Assembly: GCA_947630975.1 (NCBI GenBank)
Contig: CANRJP010000004.1
Location: forward strand, 1-60,096
DNA length: 60,096 nt
Reading direction: 5' to 3'
Source of the DNA: an uncultured Clostridia bacterium
GTDB lineage: Bacteria; Bacillota; Clostridia; UMGS1883
In this document: one piece after another, positions 23,601-31,511 of the stretch
Numbering within the stretch: position 1 is the stretch's first letter
Layout: each line of letters starts with the position of its first letter
The notes under the pieces: generated by a model
What the model saw: only the letters and a program-made list of their open reading frames with translations
The model's database searches: none
Told to the model about the DNA's origin: nothing
Position numbers and translations under genes: made by a program

Positions 23601-24774
23601 TAACACCTTTCGTAAATGTGTTAAACGCTGCTTTTGACAAATGTGCGATAAGTTGAGCGGCCTTTGCCGCGGCCACCTTTGCGGCGGCACCAAATGACGA
23701 TACTGTACGGGCAAGCCTCTCCCAACCGCTGATAGCGCCCTCACCGGGCCCCATATTCCCACCTTTCATGGACATTGACGACGCCACGTTATTTAATTCC
23801 TGCTGGGCAGCTTGCAAGTTTGCCAATGCTGTTTGCCTTTCGCTTTCAGTTTCGGCAAGGTTAACCTTTTCTTGGGCCACTTGAACATTTAACCGCGCCT
23901 GCGCCAACGCCTCTGCGTCAATCAATGCTTTGTTTCGCGCTAACGCAGCTTCGGTATTGTTCAAGGACTGTTCCATTTGGGCGTAAGTCCCTGTATTCGT
24001 ACCTTGGACAAATGCTGTACCGTTATTTTCCATTGCCGCTTGTTGTCTTTCGTAACGGTCAAGCTCGGTTTCAGTGTTTTTTATGTCCAGTGCCAATCGC
24101 TGCCAAGCCTTAGATTTAGACTTGACGCCGAGGTCCTTCATTTCATCGCGTCGGTCATACAGTTTAAAAAGGGACTGTTCTGTTTTTTCTATCTGCTTAG
24201 AAAGCTGTTGATAGTCTTCAGTTGGGATTTTCGTTGCACCAAACTGCGCTAATTTTTCACGAGCAGACGCTAATTTATTTTCTATATCAGATAGTTTTGC
24301 ATCAAAAGTAAGAACCGCTTTGCCGTTAGAAAAACCGGCTTCCGTACTACTTGAAATTGACTGCATTTTTTCTGCTAAAGAATTAACCTCCCGTTCGAGC
24401 TGGGAGGTTGTATTTTTCATGTTTAGCGCGCCGGTAGAAAAATCTGTCGCTGCTTGCTGCTCTTGACCCACAGCCTCCGCCGCTGCTTGTGCTGCCTGAA
24501 CTACCTGCTGTTCGGATGAAGCTATTTCAGTGTTAGCTTCTGCCGCCTGTGTAGCCGCTCCCGTTATCCGCTCAGCGATTAAAGATGTAGAATTAGCTAT
24601 ATTTGTTAGCAGGGGAAGCATTTTTGAAAAAGATTCCATCATGTTGTCGCCCATATTGTCAACGGAAGCCGTCACATCTTTTATGGCTTGCAACATTTTT
24701 TCCGAGCCTTTTTCAAATCCTGTATTATCTAATTCGGTGTCAAAGGTAATGGAACCGTCATTGTTTTCCGCCAT
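20677..24774 (-). CDS. Tape measure protein (1365 aa)
   Basis: This is the longest gene of the phage. It has an N-terminal coiled-coil region (residues about 30-330), hydrophobic and membrane-like stretches, then about eight repeats of the type WxxLGxxLxxGINxIxxxF (about 590-900), and amphipathic repeats WDNIKTKTSESWGKIKDTVS further on. The tail length it implies is large (roughly 0.15 nm per residue gives about 200 nm). It follows the Gp15-type chaperone genes as usual. Start ATG with GAGGTG upstream. Confidence 0.93.
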   Translation of the reverse strand: MAENNDGSITFDTELDNTGFEKGSEKMLQAIKDVTASVDNMGDNMMESFSKMLPLLTNIANSTSLIAERITGAATQAAEANTEIASSEQQVVQAAQAAAEAVGQEQQAATDFSTGALNMKNTTSQLEREVNSLAEKMQSISSSTEAGFSNGKAVLTFDAKLSDIENKLASAREKLAQFGATKIPTEDYQQLSKQIEKTEQSLFKLYDRRDEMKDLGVKSKSKAWQRLALDIKNTETELDRYERQQAAMENNGTAFVQGTNTGTYAQMEQSLNNTEAALARNKALIDAEALAQARLNVQVAQEKVNLAETESERQTALANLQAAQQELNNVASSMSMKGGNMGPGEGAISGWERLARTVSSFGAAAKVAAAKAAQLIAHLSKAAFNTFTKGVKNAINGLKNYASQAKQTILSSNALVKSLTSVKTLLKTRIKRMFISAIINSVKDSLNELAKFSSEFDKSMSSITNSSKRFSGNLAVSLSGLINAVAPALTQLMDMLSRVATYFNAFIAMLSGKSTMIVAKKQTASYAASLDKTADSTDKAAEATKEYNKQVYGFDELNRRSDNSSTSDKGASGSDGSDLFEEVPISSVLPDTIKQFLDELKALVDAGDWFGVGEKLASGLNSIVDTVDNWINSTFRPKGVEWAGNFAEILNGLVYGFNWTNLGATLGDGINAIADIFNTFLTKFDFEALGTGVANGFNGLFDRIEWDLLGQTFANYWNALVSFIYGLVTNLDWANVGDSFAEFVQNAINTFNFEKLADTISNGINGIVTLLQHFFDGVDWDGLGTTLGNGVNRIFGNTDWTALGQSISTAINSLVSIILNFVDTVDWSGAGAKLAASINAIFTNTDWAALGKTLSDAFSGVLQFIITAIEEIDWIGIGRSIIDFLLGIDWIGLVGTLVKGIIDAFFACCELIAGGIAEVLLKAWDSITGWWRDVAYEDGKFTIMGLLEGILDIFKDIGSWLYDNIAKPFIDGFKKLFGINSPSTVMAELGGFLIEGLLNGISGLWSSITDFFSDAGAKLKDKISGLWDNIKTKTSESWGKIKDTVSDKFTQLKTSLQNIGDNIKTKLSSTWDNIKTKSSDIWGKVKQTVGDKFTQLKTSLQNTGNNIKTTISNVWTNVNSTASQKWSTIKSTVSRLWSGLKTTLSTTDWHSVGSNLVSGLRAGISNAWSGLTSFVSGLASGLTSTLRSAFSIHSPSKVWAQIGEYLDAGLMQGINAKRQTVLNTVSKLAHDATDQLTENKATLQIDTTSDKLLLGLSTIADKLSDIASIFHSIGGITANLPDIQIPAIITGAEIPYKTRISDSGTGATNVLAMSSDLDEVLSAQNYILQQIFDLLSRLHLTVDGDSLMRALTSLYRLNGRNYGGV

Positions 24775-24795
24775 TTTCTACACCTCTGTTTTTTT

Positions 24796-25371
24796 CTACT
24801 TGTTTTTTGTCAAATCATTAAAAATGTCTAAAAGTGCGTCCGAGCTTTGCTCTTTTGATGATTTGTACTCATCAACGTCGCAAAGGGCCTTATTAGCAAG
24901 ATAAAATTCTTTTTCGTATTTTTCCAGTGGCTTATGCTTTGCTCTTTTTTGTCGGATAGAGAGGATAAAACTCCATGTGTCGTCCTTATCGATGCCATGA
25001 AAATATCCCATAAATGTCCACCAATGAACGTATTCCGCTGTCCGTGTCTCAAAACCTGCCACCTTATTAATCGCGGGAAATATGAGTTGTTCATCTTTCA
25101 CCCAATTGACTAATCGAGGTCGCTTTTTAACGTCGTGTTGATGTTCACATTCTATAAATGTTAGCGCCTTATTGAATGCCTCCGTAAAATCAGCGCGCGG
25201 GATGGCCTCCACCTCCACATAAATTTGTTTCATGCAAACATATAATTTATCTTGATCAGTCAATTTTGGCGACTGATAGGCTGCGATTATTCTTAAAATA
25301 TCGCGAAAATCTGTACGAATATCATAAACGCGGCCATTTACTTCAAGCGTTGTTGGTAGCGCCCCCAACAT
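24796..25371 (-). CDS. Gp15-family tail assembly protein
   Basis: The sequence (DIRTDFRDILRIIAAYQSPK, WVKDEQLIFPAINKVAGFE, VHWWTFMGYFHGI) matches the bacteriophage Gp15 family found between tail tube and tape measure genes of Firmicutes siphophages, which acts as the tail assembly chaperone partner. It overlaps the preceding gene by 29 nt in another frame. That overlap is a position where frameshifted G/GT-type products occur, though I do not see a convincing slippery sequence. Confidence 0.85.
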   Translation of the reverse strand: MLGALPTTLEVNGRVYDIRTDFRDILRIIAAYQSPKLTDQDKLYVCMKQIYVEVEAIPRADFTEAFNKALTFIECEHQHDVKKRPRLVNWVKDEQLIFPAINKVAGFETRTAEYVHWWTFMGYFHGIDKDDTWSFILSIRQKRAKHKPLEKYEKEFYLANKALCDVDEYKSSKEQSSDALLDIFNDLTKNK

Positions 25372-25924
25372 CGGCAGACGCCTCCTTTGCGGATGAAGGT
25401 ACAGCAGGTGTAGACCGTCGAGCTGCCCTATTATTAGAGGGCGTTAAAAACTCCTCTACGCGCGCCTGAGATAAGGCCGCTTCACGATTTATGGCGTTTG
25501 TTATGTACTCACCAAGTTTGTCAAAAACATTTATACAGAAAAATGTACCATTTACAGAAGAAAACGCCCGCCGTGTCGCAAAAATCTGATCTGCTTCATC
25601 CATATCGAATAACTCATTTATTCGGCGTTTAAGGTCGTTTTCTACGTCAGATAAGAGCTGCCAGTCTTTATCAAATGTCGGTGTGCCGTCCCGTTCAATA
25701 CTGATACGTGCCAATGGCGACAACACCGTTTGCAAATTTTTTATGAAGTCCTCGTATCTGTCTATGATTGACAGGTCTGCCGGACGGAAGTAAATAGTAC
25801 AAATTGTTTTGCCGAATTTATTTTTTATAGGAATTTCCCTTGTACCGTCATCAACAACAATACAAGTGTCGTCAAATTCAGGTGCCACCGTAGAATTTAC
25901 ACGTTTAATTTGTGATTTTGCCAT
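25343..25924 (-). CDS. Tail assembly chaperone-like protein (193 aa)
   Basis: It lies between the tail tube gene and Gp15, the usual slot for the gpG-like chaperone. The N-terminal part is beta-rich (KFGKTICTIYFRPADLSIID), the middle helical, and the C-terminus an alanine/serine-rich tail that is read through the start of Gp15 in another frame. RBS AGGAGG. Confidence 0.75.
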   Translation of the reverse strand: MAKSQIKRVNSTVAPEFDDTCIVVDDGTREIPIKNKFGKTICTIYFRPADLSIIDRYEDFIKNLQTVLSPLARISIERDGTPTFDKDWQLLSDVENDLKRRINELFDMDEADQIFATRRAFSSVNGTFFCINVFDKLGEYITNAINREAALSQARVEEFLTPSNNRAARRSTPAVPSSAKEASADVGGATNNA

Positions 25925-25955
25925 TGATAATTAGCCTCCTACAATATAAAATTTA

Positions 25956-25984
25956 AAGGCCGCTGTAAATGGTGCAGCGGCCTT
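25956..25984 (-). terminator. Terminator after the tail tube gene
   Basis: The 10-bp stem AAGGCCGCTG/CAGCGGCCTT is followed by TTAAATTTT on the minus strand. It would lower expression of the chaperone and tape measure relative to the tail tube. Confidence 0.7.
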
Positions 25985-26001
25985 ATTTGCTTTTTATTTT
26001 A

Positions 26002-26493
26002 TTAACCAGCCGGGGAAACGGTAACTTCACGAGTTGCAATCTGATATGTAACCTGGACATCTGTCATGGGTCCAACAGGATTAACCGTGAACGGAATACC
26101 GACGCCGGAGGTGTCACCACCGGTAGACTGGGGAACGATATATGCAGCCCGTTTCTTTCCGGTTCCGGTCATAGTACCGGCTTTAGCGTCTGCCTGATCG
26201 AAAAATACCTCAATAAAGTAGCCCTTTGTATCCTCGCCGTACTTTTCTTCAAGTGCAATCTCTACCAGTTTTTCATAGAGAACGGATTCACTGTCAGCAT
26301 AATACGGATCAACCGATACAGACGGCTCATAGCCGTTGTGCTTAAATGTAGTTTCTCCAAGCACATTTTTCGACGTTTCGGTATCAGGATTAAGGTCTTT
26401 AGACAGATCGTCATTATCTCGACCCAGAGCCTCATATTCTGTACCGTTAAACGAGGCAAAATACATATTACGGTTTCTGTCAAGTTTTGCCAT
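26002..26493 (-). CDS. Major tail (tube) protein
   Basis: Start MAKLDRNRNMYFASFNGTEY has AAGGAG upstream. The beta-rich 163-aa product (GYEPSVSVDPYYADSESVLY; KGYFIEVFFDQADAKAGTMT; FTVNPVGPMTDVQVTYQI) matches major tail proteins of Firmicutes siphophages. The frame stays open for 45 codons upstream, to a TTG at 26628 with its own GGGAGG; an N-terminally extended minor form is possible but unsupported. Confidence 0.85.
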   Translation of the reverse strand: MAKLDRNRNMYFASFNGTEYEALGRDNDDLSKDLNPDTETSKNVLGETTFKHNGYEPSVSVDPYYADSESVLYEKLVEIALEEKYGEDTKGYFIEVFFDQADAKAGTMTGTGKKRAAYIVPQSTGGDTSGVGIPFTVNPVGPMTDVQVTYQIATREVTVSPAG

Positions 26494-26643
26494 AATCATG
26501 CTCCTTCCTATAATTTGTACGCCGCCATTAGACAGCGTTATTTTTGTTCGTTTATCAGAAATTAATAGGGCGTCATTAACTATGCTGCCAAAAGAAAGAT
26601 AAAGCCGCCCGTCAACTTTATAAGTCAAAGAACCTCCCTCACT

Positions 26644-27084
26644 TTATACTGAGCGTTTATAGGTCATTCGTAATTGAATTTGGTATTTTGCGGCATCGCT
26701 TCCAATTTCCGCTGGATACGCGGTTAAAGTTGGAACTATAGATTTAACATATCCGGCATTGATAGCGGGAAAATTGCGTTTTGCGTTTTGTTCCAGTATC
26801 CACAAAATAACTTCATCATAAAATCCCATATTAGCAAGATTTTGTTGAATATCAGCACCGTATGATTCTTTCGATGCAAATATGAAATTCAATGTTTGAA
26901 TATCGGCAGGGACTTCCTCGCCCAAAACATTTTCACGATAAGTCATAGTGGACGGAACCGCGTAAATCGCGTATTCCGTGGGGTCTTTGTCTAAGTAATC
27001 TATGCGGAAACGATTACTGTCAAGGATAGCGGGGCAAGTGCGAAACCAATTTCTTAATTGCTCCACGTTATTTAATTCCGGCAA
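26644..27084 (-). CDS. Tail terminator/completion-like protein (146 aa)
   Basis: The protein resembles a minor structural family located just before the tail tube gene in Firmicutes phages (EQLRNWFRTCPAILDSNRFR, IQTLNFIFASKESYGADIQQ, GFYDEVILWIL). These are often mislabelled in databases, but position and size fit a tail terminator. It overlaps the preceding gene by 17 nt. Confidence 0.75.
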   Translation of the reverse strand: MPELNNVEQLRNWFRTCPAILDSNRFRIDYLDKDPTEYAIYAVPSTMTYRENVLGEEVPADIQTLNFIFASKESYGADIQQNLANMGFYDEVILWILEQNAKRNFPAINAGYVKSIVPTLTAYPAEIGSDAAKYQIQLRMTYKRSV

Positions 27085-27526
27085 CAGATTTCGCCTCCCT
27101 TAGAATGTCTGCTGAATGATCCGCTTTCATACGTTCAAACCAAAATGCACCGGCAAGCGGGTTTACATCAGTTTTAAACTGTAAGTCGCGCCCGGTCAGG
27201 TGTTTTGGCCGACCAGGTGGCGAAAAGAATCGAGTGGGAACACCGCTGTTATCCTCAAAAACAGGAATGTTAGGTCCCATAACCTTACCAAAATACAAAT
27301 ACCGCGCATACGGACCAGGATAGATTACTTTACCGCTTCCAATTTGTGTAGCGGCATACGCACTTTTTGCTAATACACCCGTTTCCCAGGGACAGTATTG
27401 AAGACACCATTCAATAACAGACTTGTCTATAGTTTTTTGAACAAGACCGCCTTTTTCGATATTGTGTTTTTTTAATAGTGCAGTAATACCAATCCAGTTG
27501 AAATTTGCTTTGATGATAGTAGCCAT
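27068..27526 (-). CDS. Minor capsid/head-tail joining protein (HK97 gp10-like)
   Basis: The start ATG shares one base with the stop of the preceding gene and has GGAGGTGGG upstream. The product (VIEWCLQYCPWETGVLAKSA, VIYPGPYARYLYFGKVMGP, HPLTGRDLQFKTDVN-like) matches Firmicutes minor capsid proteins of the gp10/neck family. Its role is completing the head-to-tail connection. Confidence 0.8.
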   Translation of the reverse strand: MATIIKANFNWIGITALLKKHNIEKGGLVQKTIDKSVIEWCLQYCPWETGVLAKSAYAATQIGSGKVIYPGPYARYLYFGKVMGPNIPVFEDNSGVPTRFFSPPGRPKHLTGRDLQFKTDVNPLAGAFWFERMKADHSADILREAKSVAGIK

Positions 27527-27930
27527 TATGTTCCCACCACCTTCCAATGTGGGGATCGTCTGATGCGGCGATTATCGGTTACTCCCAGTATGGTTATTGC
27601 TTCGTATTGTTTGTGCAATTCAGCGGGTTTTACTGAACCGCTGGCAGTACCGCGTACAATTATATCGCCGTTTCGCAGCGTAAAAGACGAAGCAGGATCG
27701 CTCATATCGTAGTCTTGTGGACTGACAAAAGATTTCCCACTAAAATCAGCATTTGTCGGTATACGAATTACGCAGCTATCTGTAGCTTTTAGGCCAGACA
27801 TTATTACAGATGATGCAATCGTGTTGTGCCATGATACACCAGATATAACAGTTGCAGCGTATTCGTCAAAACCTGTATTTTCAGCCATACGGGAATTAAA
27901 CACCGTAATTGTTTCACAGCAGAGCTTCAA
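27526..27930 (-). CDS. Minor capsid protein, DUF6751-like
   Basis: The sequence TITVFNSRMAENTGFDEYAA...ISGVSWHNTI and the later NGDIIVRGTASGSV resemble the DUF6751 minor capsid family. It lies second in the cluster of head-completion genes after the head-tail connector. It is probably a head-closure protein of the SPP1 gp16 type by position. Confidence 0.75.
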   Translation of the reverse strand: MKLCCETITVFNSRMAENTGFDEYAATVISGVSWHNTIASSVIMSGLKATDSCVIRIPTNADFSGKSFVSPQDYDMSDPASSFTLRNGDIIVRGTASGSVKPAELHKQYEAITILGVTDNRRIRRSPHWKVVGT

Positions 27931-28316
27931 TAGCCATACACCCCCCGATAAAGGAGAGGTACACCGAAATCGTCCCTAACGCCGTATAACATTTCGCGGA
28001 TAGTTGTGTCTGCGCTTTGCCGTAGATTGGCTATTTGTGTATCTGTGTTACCATAACTTTCAGAATACCCGTCATTATTAAATGACGCAATGAGCGGATT
28101 GTCGGCTAAAGCGTCGGAGCCGATTTTACTGTCCACCTTGATAAGCTCCATGATACACAGTTTAACTTCCTCCGGCACTTTAGCCATAAATTGTACGCGA
28201 CAATCCGTTAAATAGTCAATCCTCTTGCGAGCTTTAAATTCAGCTAAGGTAAAATCCGTTTCAGGTAAATCACCGCCGTGCTGTTGGTATTCGGTATAAG
28301 AAAGATATGTTGCCAC
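27927..28316 (-). CDS. Head-tail connector/adaptor (129 aa)
   Basis: A helical protein (YLSYTEYQQHGGDLPETDFT; VPEEVKLCIMELIKVDSKIG; LRQSADTTIREMLYGVRDDF) of the size and position of gp6/gp15-type adaptors bound under the portal. It overlaps the next gene by 4 nt. RBS GGGAGG. Confidence 0.8.
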   Translation of the reverse strand: MATYLSYTEYQQHGGDLPETDFTLAEFKARKRIDYLTDCRVQFMAKVPEEVKLCIMELIKVDSKIGSDALADNPLIASFNNDGYSESYGNTDTQIANLRQSADTTIREMLYGVRDDFGVPLLYRGVYGY

Positions 28317-28331
28317 ATTAAGAGCCTCCCA

Positions 28332-28475
28332 TCATTGTGATTTTGCCGCTTTTTTCTTTGTCGCGGCCTTTAATGACCGGGCCTTTACAACTTTATCCTG
28401 TGTAGCCGCAGCCTGTATTGGGACATCGCTTGCTGCTACTTTTGAACCGTCAGCCATCATATCACGCACTTTCAC
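28332..28475 (-). CDS. Small basic protein after major capsid gene (47 aa)
   Basis: A short open frame from GTG (alternative ATG at 28460) encodes an Ala/Lys-rich peptide ending KARSLKAATKKKAAKSQ. The slot between the major capsid gene and the first connector often holds a small Rho-N/HeH or fibre-like protein. No strong RBS is visible, so this is tentative. Confidence 0.45.
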   Translation of the reverse strand: MKVRDMMADGSKVAASDVPIQAAATQDKVVKARSLKAATKKKAAKSQ

Positions 28476-28485
28476 GGTACCGCTT

Positions 28486-28529
28486 AAAAGGCTCTGATCG
28501 CTTGGAAAAAAGTCTATACGATCAGAGCC
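28486..28529 (-). terminator. Terminator after the major capsid gene
   Basis: The 11-bp stem GGCTCTGATCG/CGATCAGAGCC is followed by TTTT on the minus strand, three nt after the capsid stop codon. Confidence 0.75.
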
Positions 28530-28531
28530 GT

Positions 28532-29458
28532 TTATTCCCCCTCGGTAATGTTAAACTGAAGGGCATCCTGGCGCTGATTGAGGATAAATACATCCTCGTC
28601 GCTCTCCTCGAAATAGATATACTTGCCTTCGGTGACAGCGGAAGGGGAATCAAGCTGGGCAAATTCATAAGAAACGGGAGTAATGACCGCGGAAGGATGA
28701 ACAAGGAACAGATTAATCTGCTTGGCGTCTTCCGCCACTTTCCATCCCTTTGTGAAGTCATATTTTGTTTTCATGAGGGTAGAAGGAACAGAAACGACTT
28801 CCAGTTCATCAAGACGGGAAATTTCTCTGTTGATGGCGGAGCTACTGTTGCCCTTGACGTCAAGCTGACGAGCGATGCCGTCAGCGGTCTTAAGAAGCTG
28901 CCGAACCTGAGACGTGACATACAGGATGCGTCCATTGACGGGTACACGGGCCTCATCCATTTTCACCATAAGGCTGTCAATAACGCTAAGGATGTTTGCG
29001 GCGGTCAAAACCGTCTTGTCAGGTTCCATAGCCTTTTTGCTTCCATCCTTTTCATCGGCGGTAGTCGCCAGCGTATAAAGTGTAGAAATGGTATAAGCGT
29101 CCATCTCAGGGAATTTCTGCTCCTCGTTATAAACGCGGGTAACATTGGCTATAGAGGCAACCTCATTTGTCTGATCAATGTCTTTAGGATGGACCAGCGT
29201 AGACCATTTCCGATGATGGGAAAGTGTCTTAGGCTCCCAGGCGTTGTCATAGTTGCGAGTTGCCATCGCGATTGTATCACGATCAGAATTGACACGGCCA
29301 GTCGTGGTAATGTGGGGGATATATACGGTTTTGCCGTCTTCTCCCATACGATAGCGGCCATTGTTAGGTGTGGCGTATAGCGCACCAAAGTTCAACACAT
29401 AAGGGTACTGCTGCGCTAGTTCACTTGAATACTGTTCTGCATAGTTAATACCAGGCAT
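28532..29458 (-). CDS. Major capsid protein (HK97 fold)
   Basis: The 308-aa protein (MPGINYAEQYSSELAQQYPY; VYIPHITTTGRVNSDRDT; YTISTLYTLATTADEKDGSK; GRILYVTSQVRQLLKTADG) has the length and order of Firmicutes HK97-fold capsid proteins. It follows the scaffold gene and carries RBS AAAGGAG. No N-terminal delta domain is present, in line with the separate scaffold protein. Confidence 0.92.
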   Translation of the reverse strand: MPGINYAEQYSSELAQQYPYVLNFGALYATPNNGRYRMGEDGKTVYIPHITTTGRVNSDRDTIAMATRNYDNAWEPKTLSHHRKWSTLVHPKDIDQTNEVASIANVTRVYNEEQKFPEMDAYTISTLYTLATTADEKDGSKKAMEPDKTVLTAANILSVIDSLMVKMDEARVPVNGRILYVTSQVRQLLKTADGIARQLDVKGNSSSAINREISRLDELEVVSVPSTLMKTKYDFTKGWKVAEDAKQINLFLVHPSAVITPVSYEFAQLDSPSAVTEGKYIYFEESDEDVFILNQRQDALQFNITEGE

Positions 29459-29496
29459 ATAAAAATCTCCTTTACAATTTTATATTGCGTGGCGGT

Positions 29497-30177
29497 TTAC
29501 TCATTTTTAGGTCTTGGATGAACGCTTGTAAATTCAAAATTAAACAAGCCTTTTTTTTCGGACAGTGCCCCGTTTTTCCCCAATACGATCTGAGGAGGAG
29601 GCGTGTTCTGTTCTCCAGCCTGTGTAGGTTCAGGCGCATCCGCCACAAAAGCAGACGGGTCATCTGTTTTATATTTCTGTACATAGTCAGAAAAGCCCAT
29701 GATGGTGTCACCGTCCAGCTTCAGGTTTGCGTCAATCGCCCCGCGGATAAAATCTCTTTGTGCCGCCGCACTGGAAAATTTCAACTTACCCGCTTCGGTT
29801 TTAATTGCAAACTCATACGCCTGTTTTGCGGTTTTGTTCTCCCAATCATTTTTTTCAGTCTCATACTTGGACTGGAGATCGGTAAGAGCGGTTTGCGCTT
29901 CAGCCAGTTTCCCGGCATCAGCTTGCGCTGCGGTCAGCTTTGCACTCAGGTCATTCATATCAGTATCACGCTGGGACAACTGCCCTTGCAAATCTGTAAC
30001 CTGCTGTTTAAGCTGATTGGTCGTATCGTCAAATTTGTTCCGACTGACGTACTGGCCTTCCGACAGATCAACATAACGCACGTGCTTCAACTTGTCAGTT
30101 TCTTTTGCGTTATGTTCGTTGATGGCCGCTTCAACCTGTGAAAACAGGTCCGGGGCCAAAAGGTCTTTAAGTGTCAT
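29497..30177 (-). CDS. Scaffolding protein (Gp20-like)
   Basis: It has a short N-terminal domain (LKDLLAPDLFSQVEAAINEH), a long central coiled coil (about residues 50-115) and a conserved FAIKTEAGKLKFSSAAAQRD block. A Pro/Gln-rich linker leads to a basic C-terminal peptide that would bind capsid protein. This is the classic layout of the phage minor structural GP20/scaffold family. The ATG at 30177 is better spaced from AAGGAG than the GTG two codons earlier. Confidence 0.88.
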   Translation of the reverse strand: MTLKDLLAPDLFSQVEAAINEHNAKETDKLKHVRYVDLSEGQYVSRNKFDDTTNQLKQQVTDLQGQLSQRDTDMNDLSAKLTAAQADAGKLAEAQTALTDLQSKYETEKNDWENKTAKQAYEFAIKTEAGKLKFSSAAAQRDFIRGAIDANLKLDGDTIMGFSDYVQKYKTDDPSAFVADAPEPTQAGEQNTPPPQIVLGKNGALSEKKGLFNFEFTSVHPRPKNE

Positions 30178-30356
30178 CTGCACTCCTTTCTCAGCGGTAA
30201 CTATTGTACCGCTGTGAACAGTTTTAAGCCCGTATTCAGGGGCAATTCCGGCAATTTATAGCCCGTACCGGTCGGGAAAATATATGAAAGACCGATGGTT
30301 AATCGGTTTTCAAGCCTTAAAGGTTGCACGAAAAAAGCGCCTCTCGGCGCTAAATA
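30178..30356. other. Non-coding interval with hairpins before the scaffold gene
   Basis: There is no open frame. It contains AGCGGTA..TACCGCT (30193-30213), ACCGAT..ATCGGT hairpin-type repeats and, at 30331-30351, a short GCGCC/GGCGC stem followed by TTTTTT on the minus strand. The last element is a likely terminator after the minor capsid gene, so a promoter for scaffold and capsid may lie within. Confidence 0.5.
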
Positions 30357-31505
30357 TTAAACTTTCACCATTCGGAAGCCATCAACAACCATTCTGTCTT
30401 TACGCGCCGCAATACCGGAAGCCATTGACGCCCTTTCGTATTTTTGTGCTAAAGCGTTAATACGTTTTTGACACTCACGGCGCAGCTCCATGTCGTCTAC
30501 AGCACGAGCGGCATTTGCCGTATCCTTTTGACGGCGAACCTCGGTTTCTATTCGACGCATGAGCTGTGACGCCTGATAAATGGTGTAGTGCTTACCGTCT
30601 ATTTCACAGCCCTGTTGGTTTTCTGTGGCCCATTGATTTAATTGTGTGTCCGTATACCGGCGAACAGAATGTTGCGTTGAAAAACTCATAACTATGTGCA
30701 TACAATTCCACTCGCCAATTGGACGATTAAAGCCCTCATAATGCCTACCGTCTACATCTACAAACGGTGCGCCGATTTGCATTTTCTCAAATTCCGATTT
30801 CAAAAACACGCGCCCCTGTACCGGCTCATGGTCGGGAGCACTACGAGCGTGTGCGGATATTTCATAGGCGTCAAAACCTAATTCTTCGCCCATCAAAATA
30901 GAACCATTTTGCGCTATTTGATTTGCACCGTCAATGACATTTTGACGGACTGCGGTATCTAATCGACGATGATACCCGCTGGGATATTGAATTTGCATAC
31001 CGCCATAACCTATATCGCGAACCACTTCTCGTGTAGCTGCCTTGTAATCATCTAATCCGGCACTGACCGCTAACACTGCCTTATCAATAGCTTGCCGGTA
31101 GGTGTTAGAAATAATCGTTGTATTAGACAGATTTTGCATTGTACCCGCCGTTTGCATACTAACCGTTTGTGCATAATGCTCTAAACGAGCGCGCGCATCA
31201 GAGGACAAAGGACGCATGGTCAGCACTCGCGAAAAGCGTTTGTCTGTATATGTGTCATTCAGGGCAGTATTGTATATTCTAAATAGGTCTTGCGTACCTA
31301 ACTGAGCCGCACGTGCTAATCGAGAATTTATTTCCGCCATGTCGCTATTCATTTCAGCCATGATAACAAGCCTGTTTATATTTGATTGGGATAGCTCTCC
31401 GATTTTTTTGATTTGAGCCGCAATTTTCGCAATAAAAAAGCTGTTTACTTCATCAAACCTTGCCATTAGCAAATCAACTTGCTTTTGCAACTCCTGAACC
31501 GTCAC
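30357..31505 (-). CDS. Phage minor capsid protein (minor capsid 2 family)
   Basis: The N-terminal half is helical. The C-terminal half carries the minor capsid signature: AYEISAHARSAPDHEPVQGR, FDVDGRHYEGFNRPIGEWNC-type glycine and cysteine positions and HIVMSFST. This family lies between portal and scaffold in Firmicutes siphophages and is thought to enter the capsid with the portal. It is sometimes compared with Mu gpF-like proteins. Confidence 0.85.
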   Translation of the reverse strand: MTVQELQKQVDLLMARFDEVNSFFIAKIAAQIKKIGELSQSNINRLVIMAEMNSDMAEINSRLARAAQLGTQDLFRIYNTALNDTYTDKRFSRVLTMRPLSSDARARLEHYAQTVSMQTAGTMQNLSNTTIISNTYRQAIDKAVLAVSAGLDDYKAATREVVRDIGYGGMQIQYPSGYHRRLDTAVRQNVIDGANQIAQNGSILMGEELGFDAYEISAHARSAPDHEPVQGRVFLKSEFEKMQIGAPFVDVDGRHYEGFNRPIGEWNCMHIVMSFSTQHSVRRYTDTQLNQWATENQQGCEIDGKHYTIYQASQLMRRIETEVRRQKDTANAARAVDDMELRRECQKRINALAQKYERASMASGIAARKDRMVVDGFRMVKV

Positions 31506-31511
31506 CGCTTA

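Noticed and set aside
17615-24252. Many plus-strand ORFs of 60-150 codons opposite the tail genes
   Set aside because: No ribosome binding sites, low-complexity hydrophobic products, and continuous strong coding on the minus strand.
25343-25371. Programmed frameshift between the two tail chaperone genes
   Set aside because: The overlap suits such a mechanism, but I see no standard slippery heptamer, and the Gp15 gene has its own start codon. Left as a possibility only.
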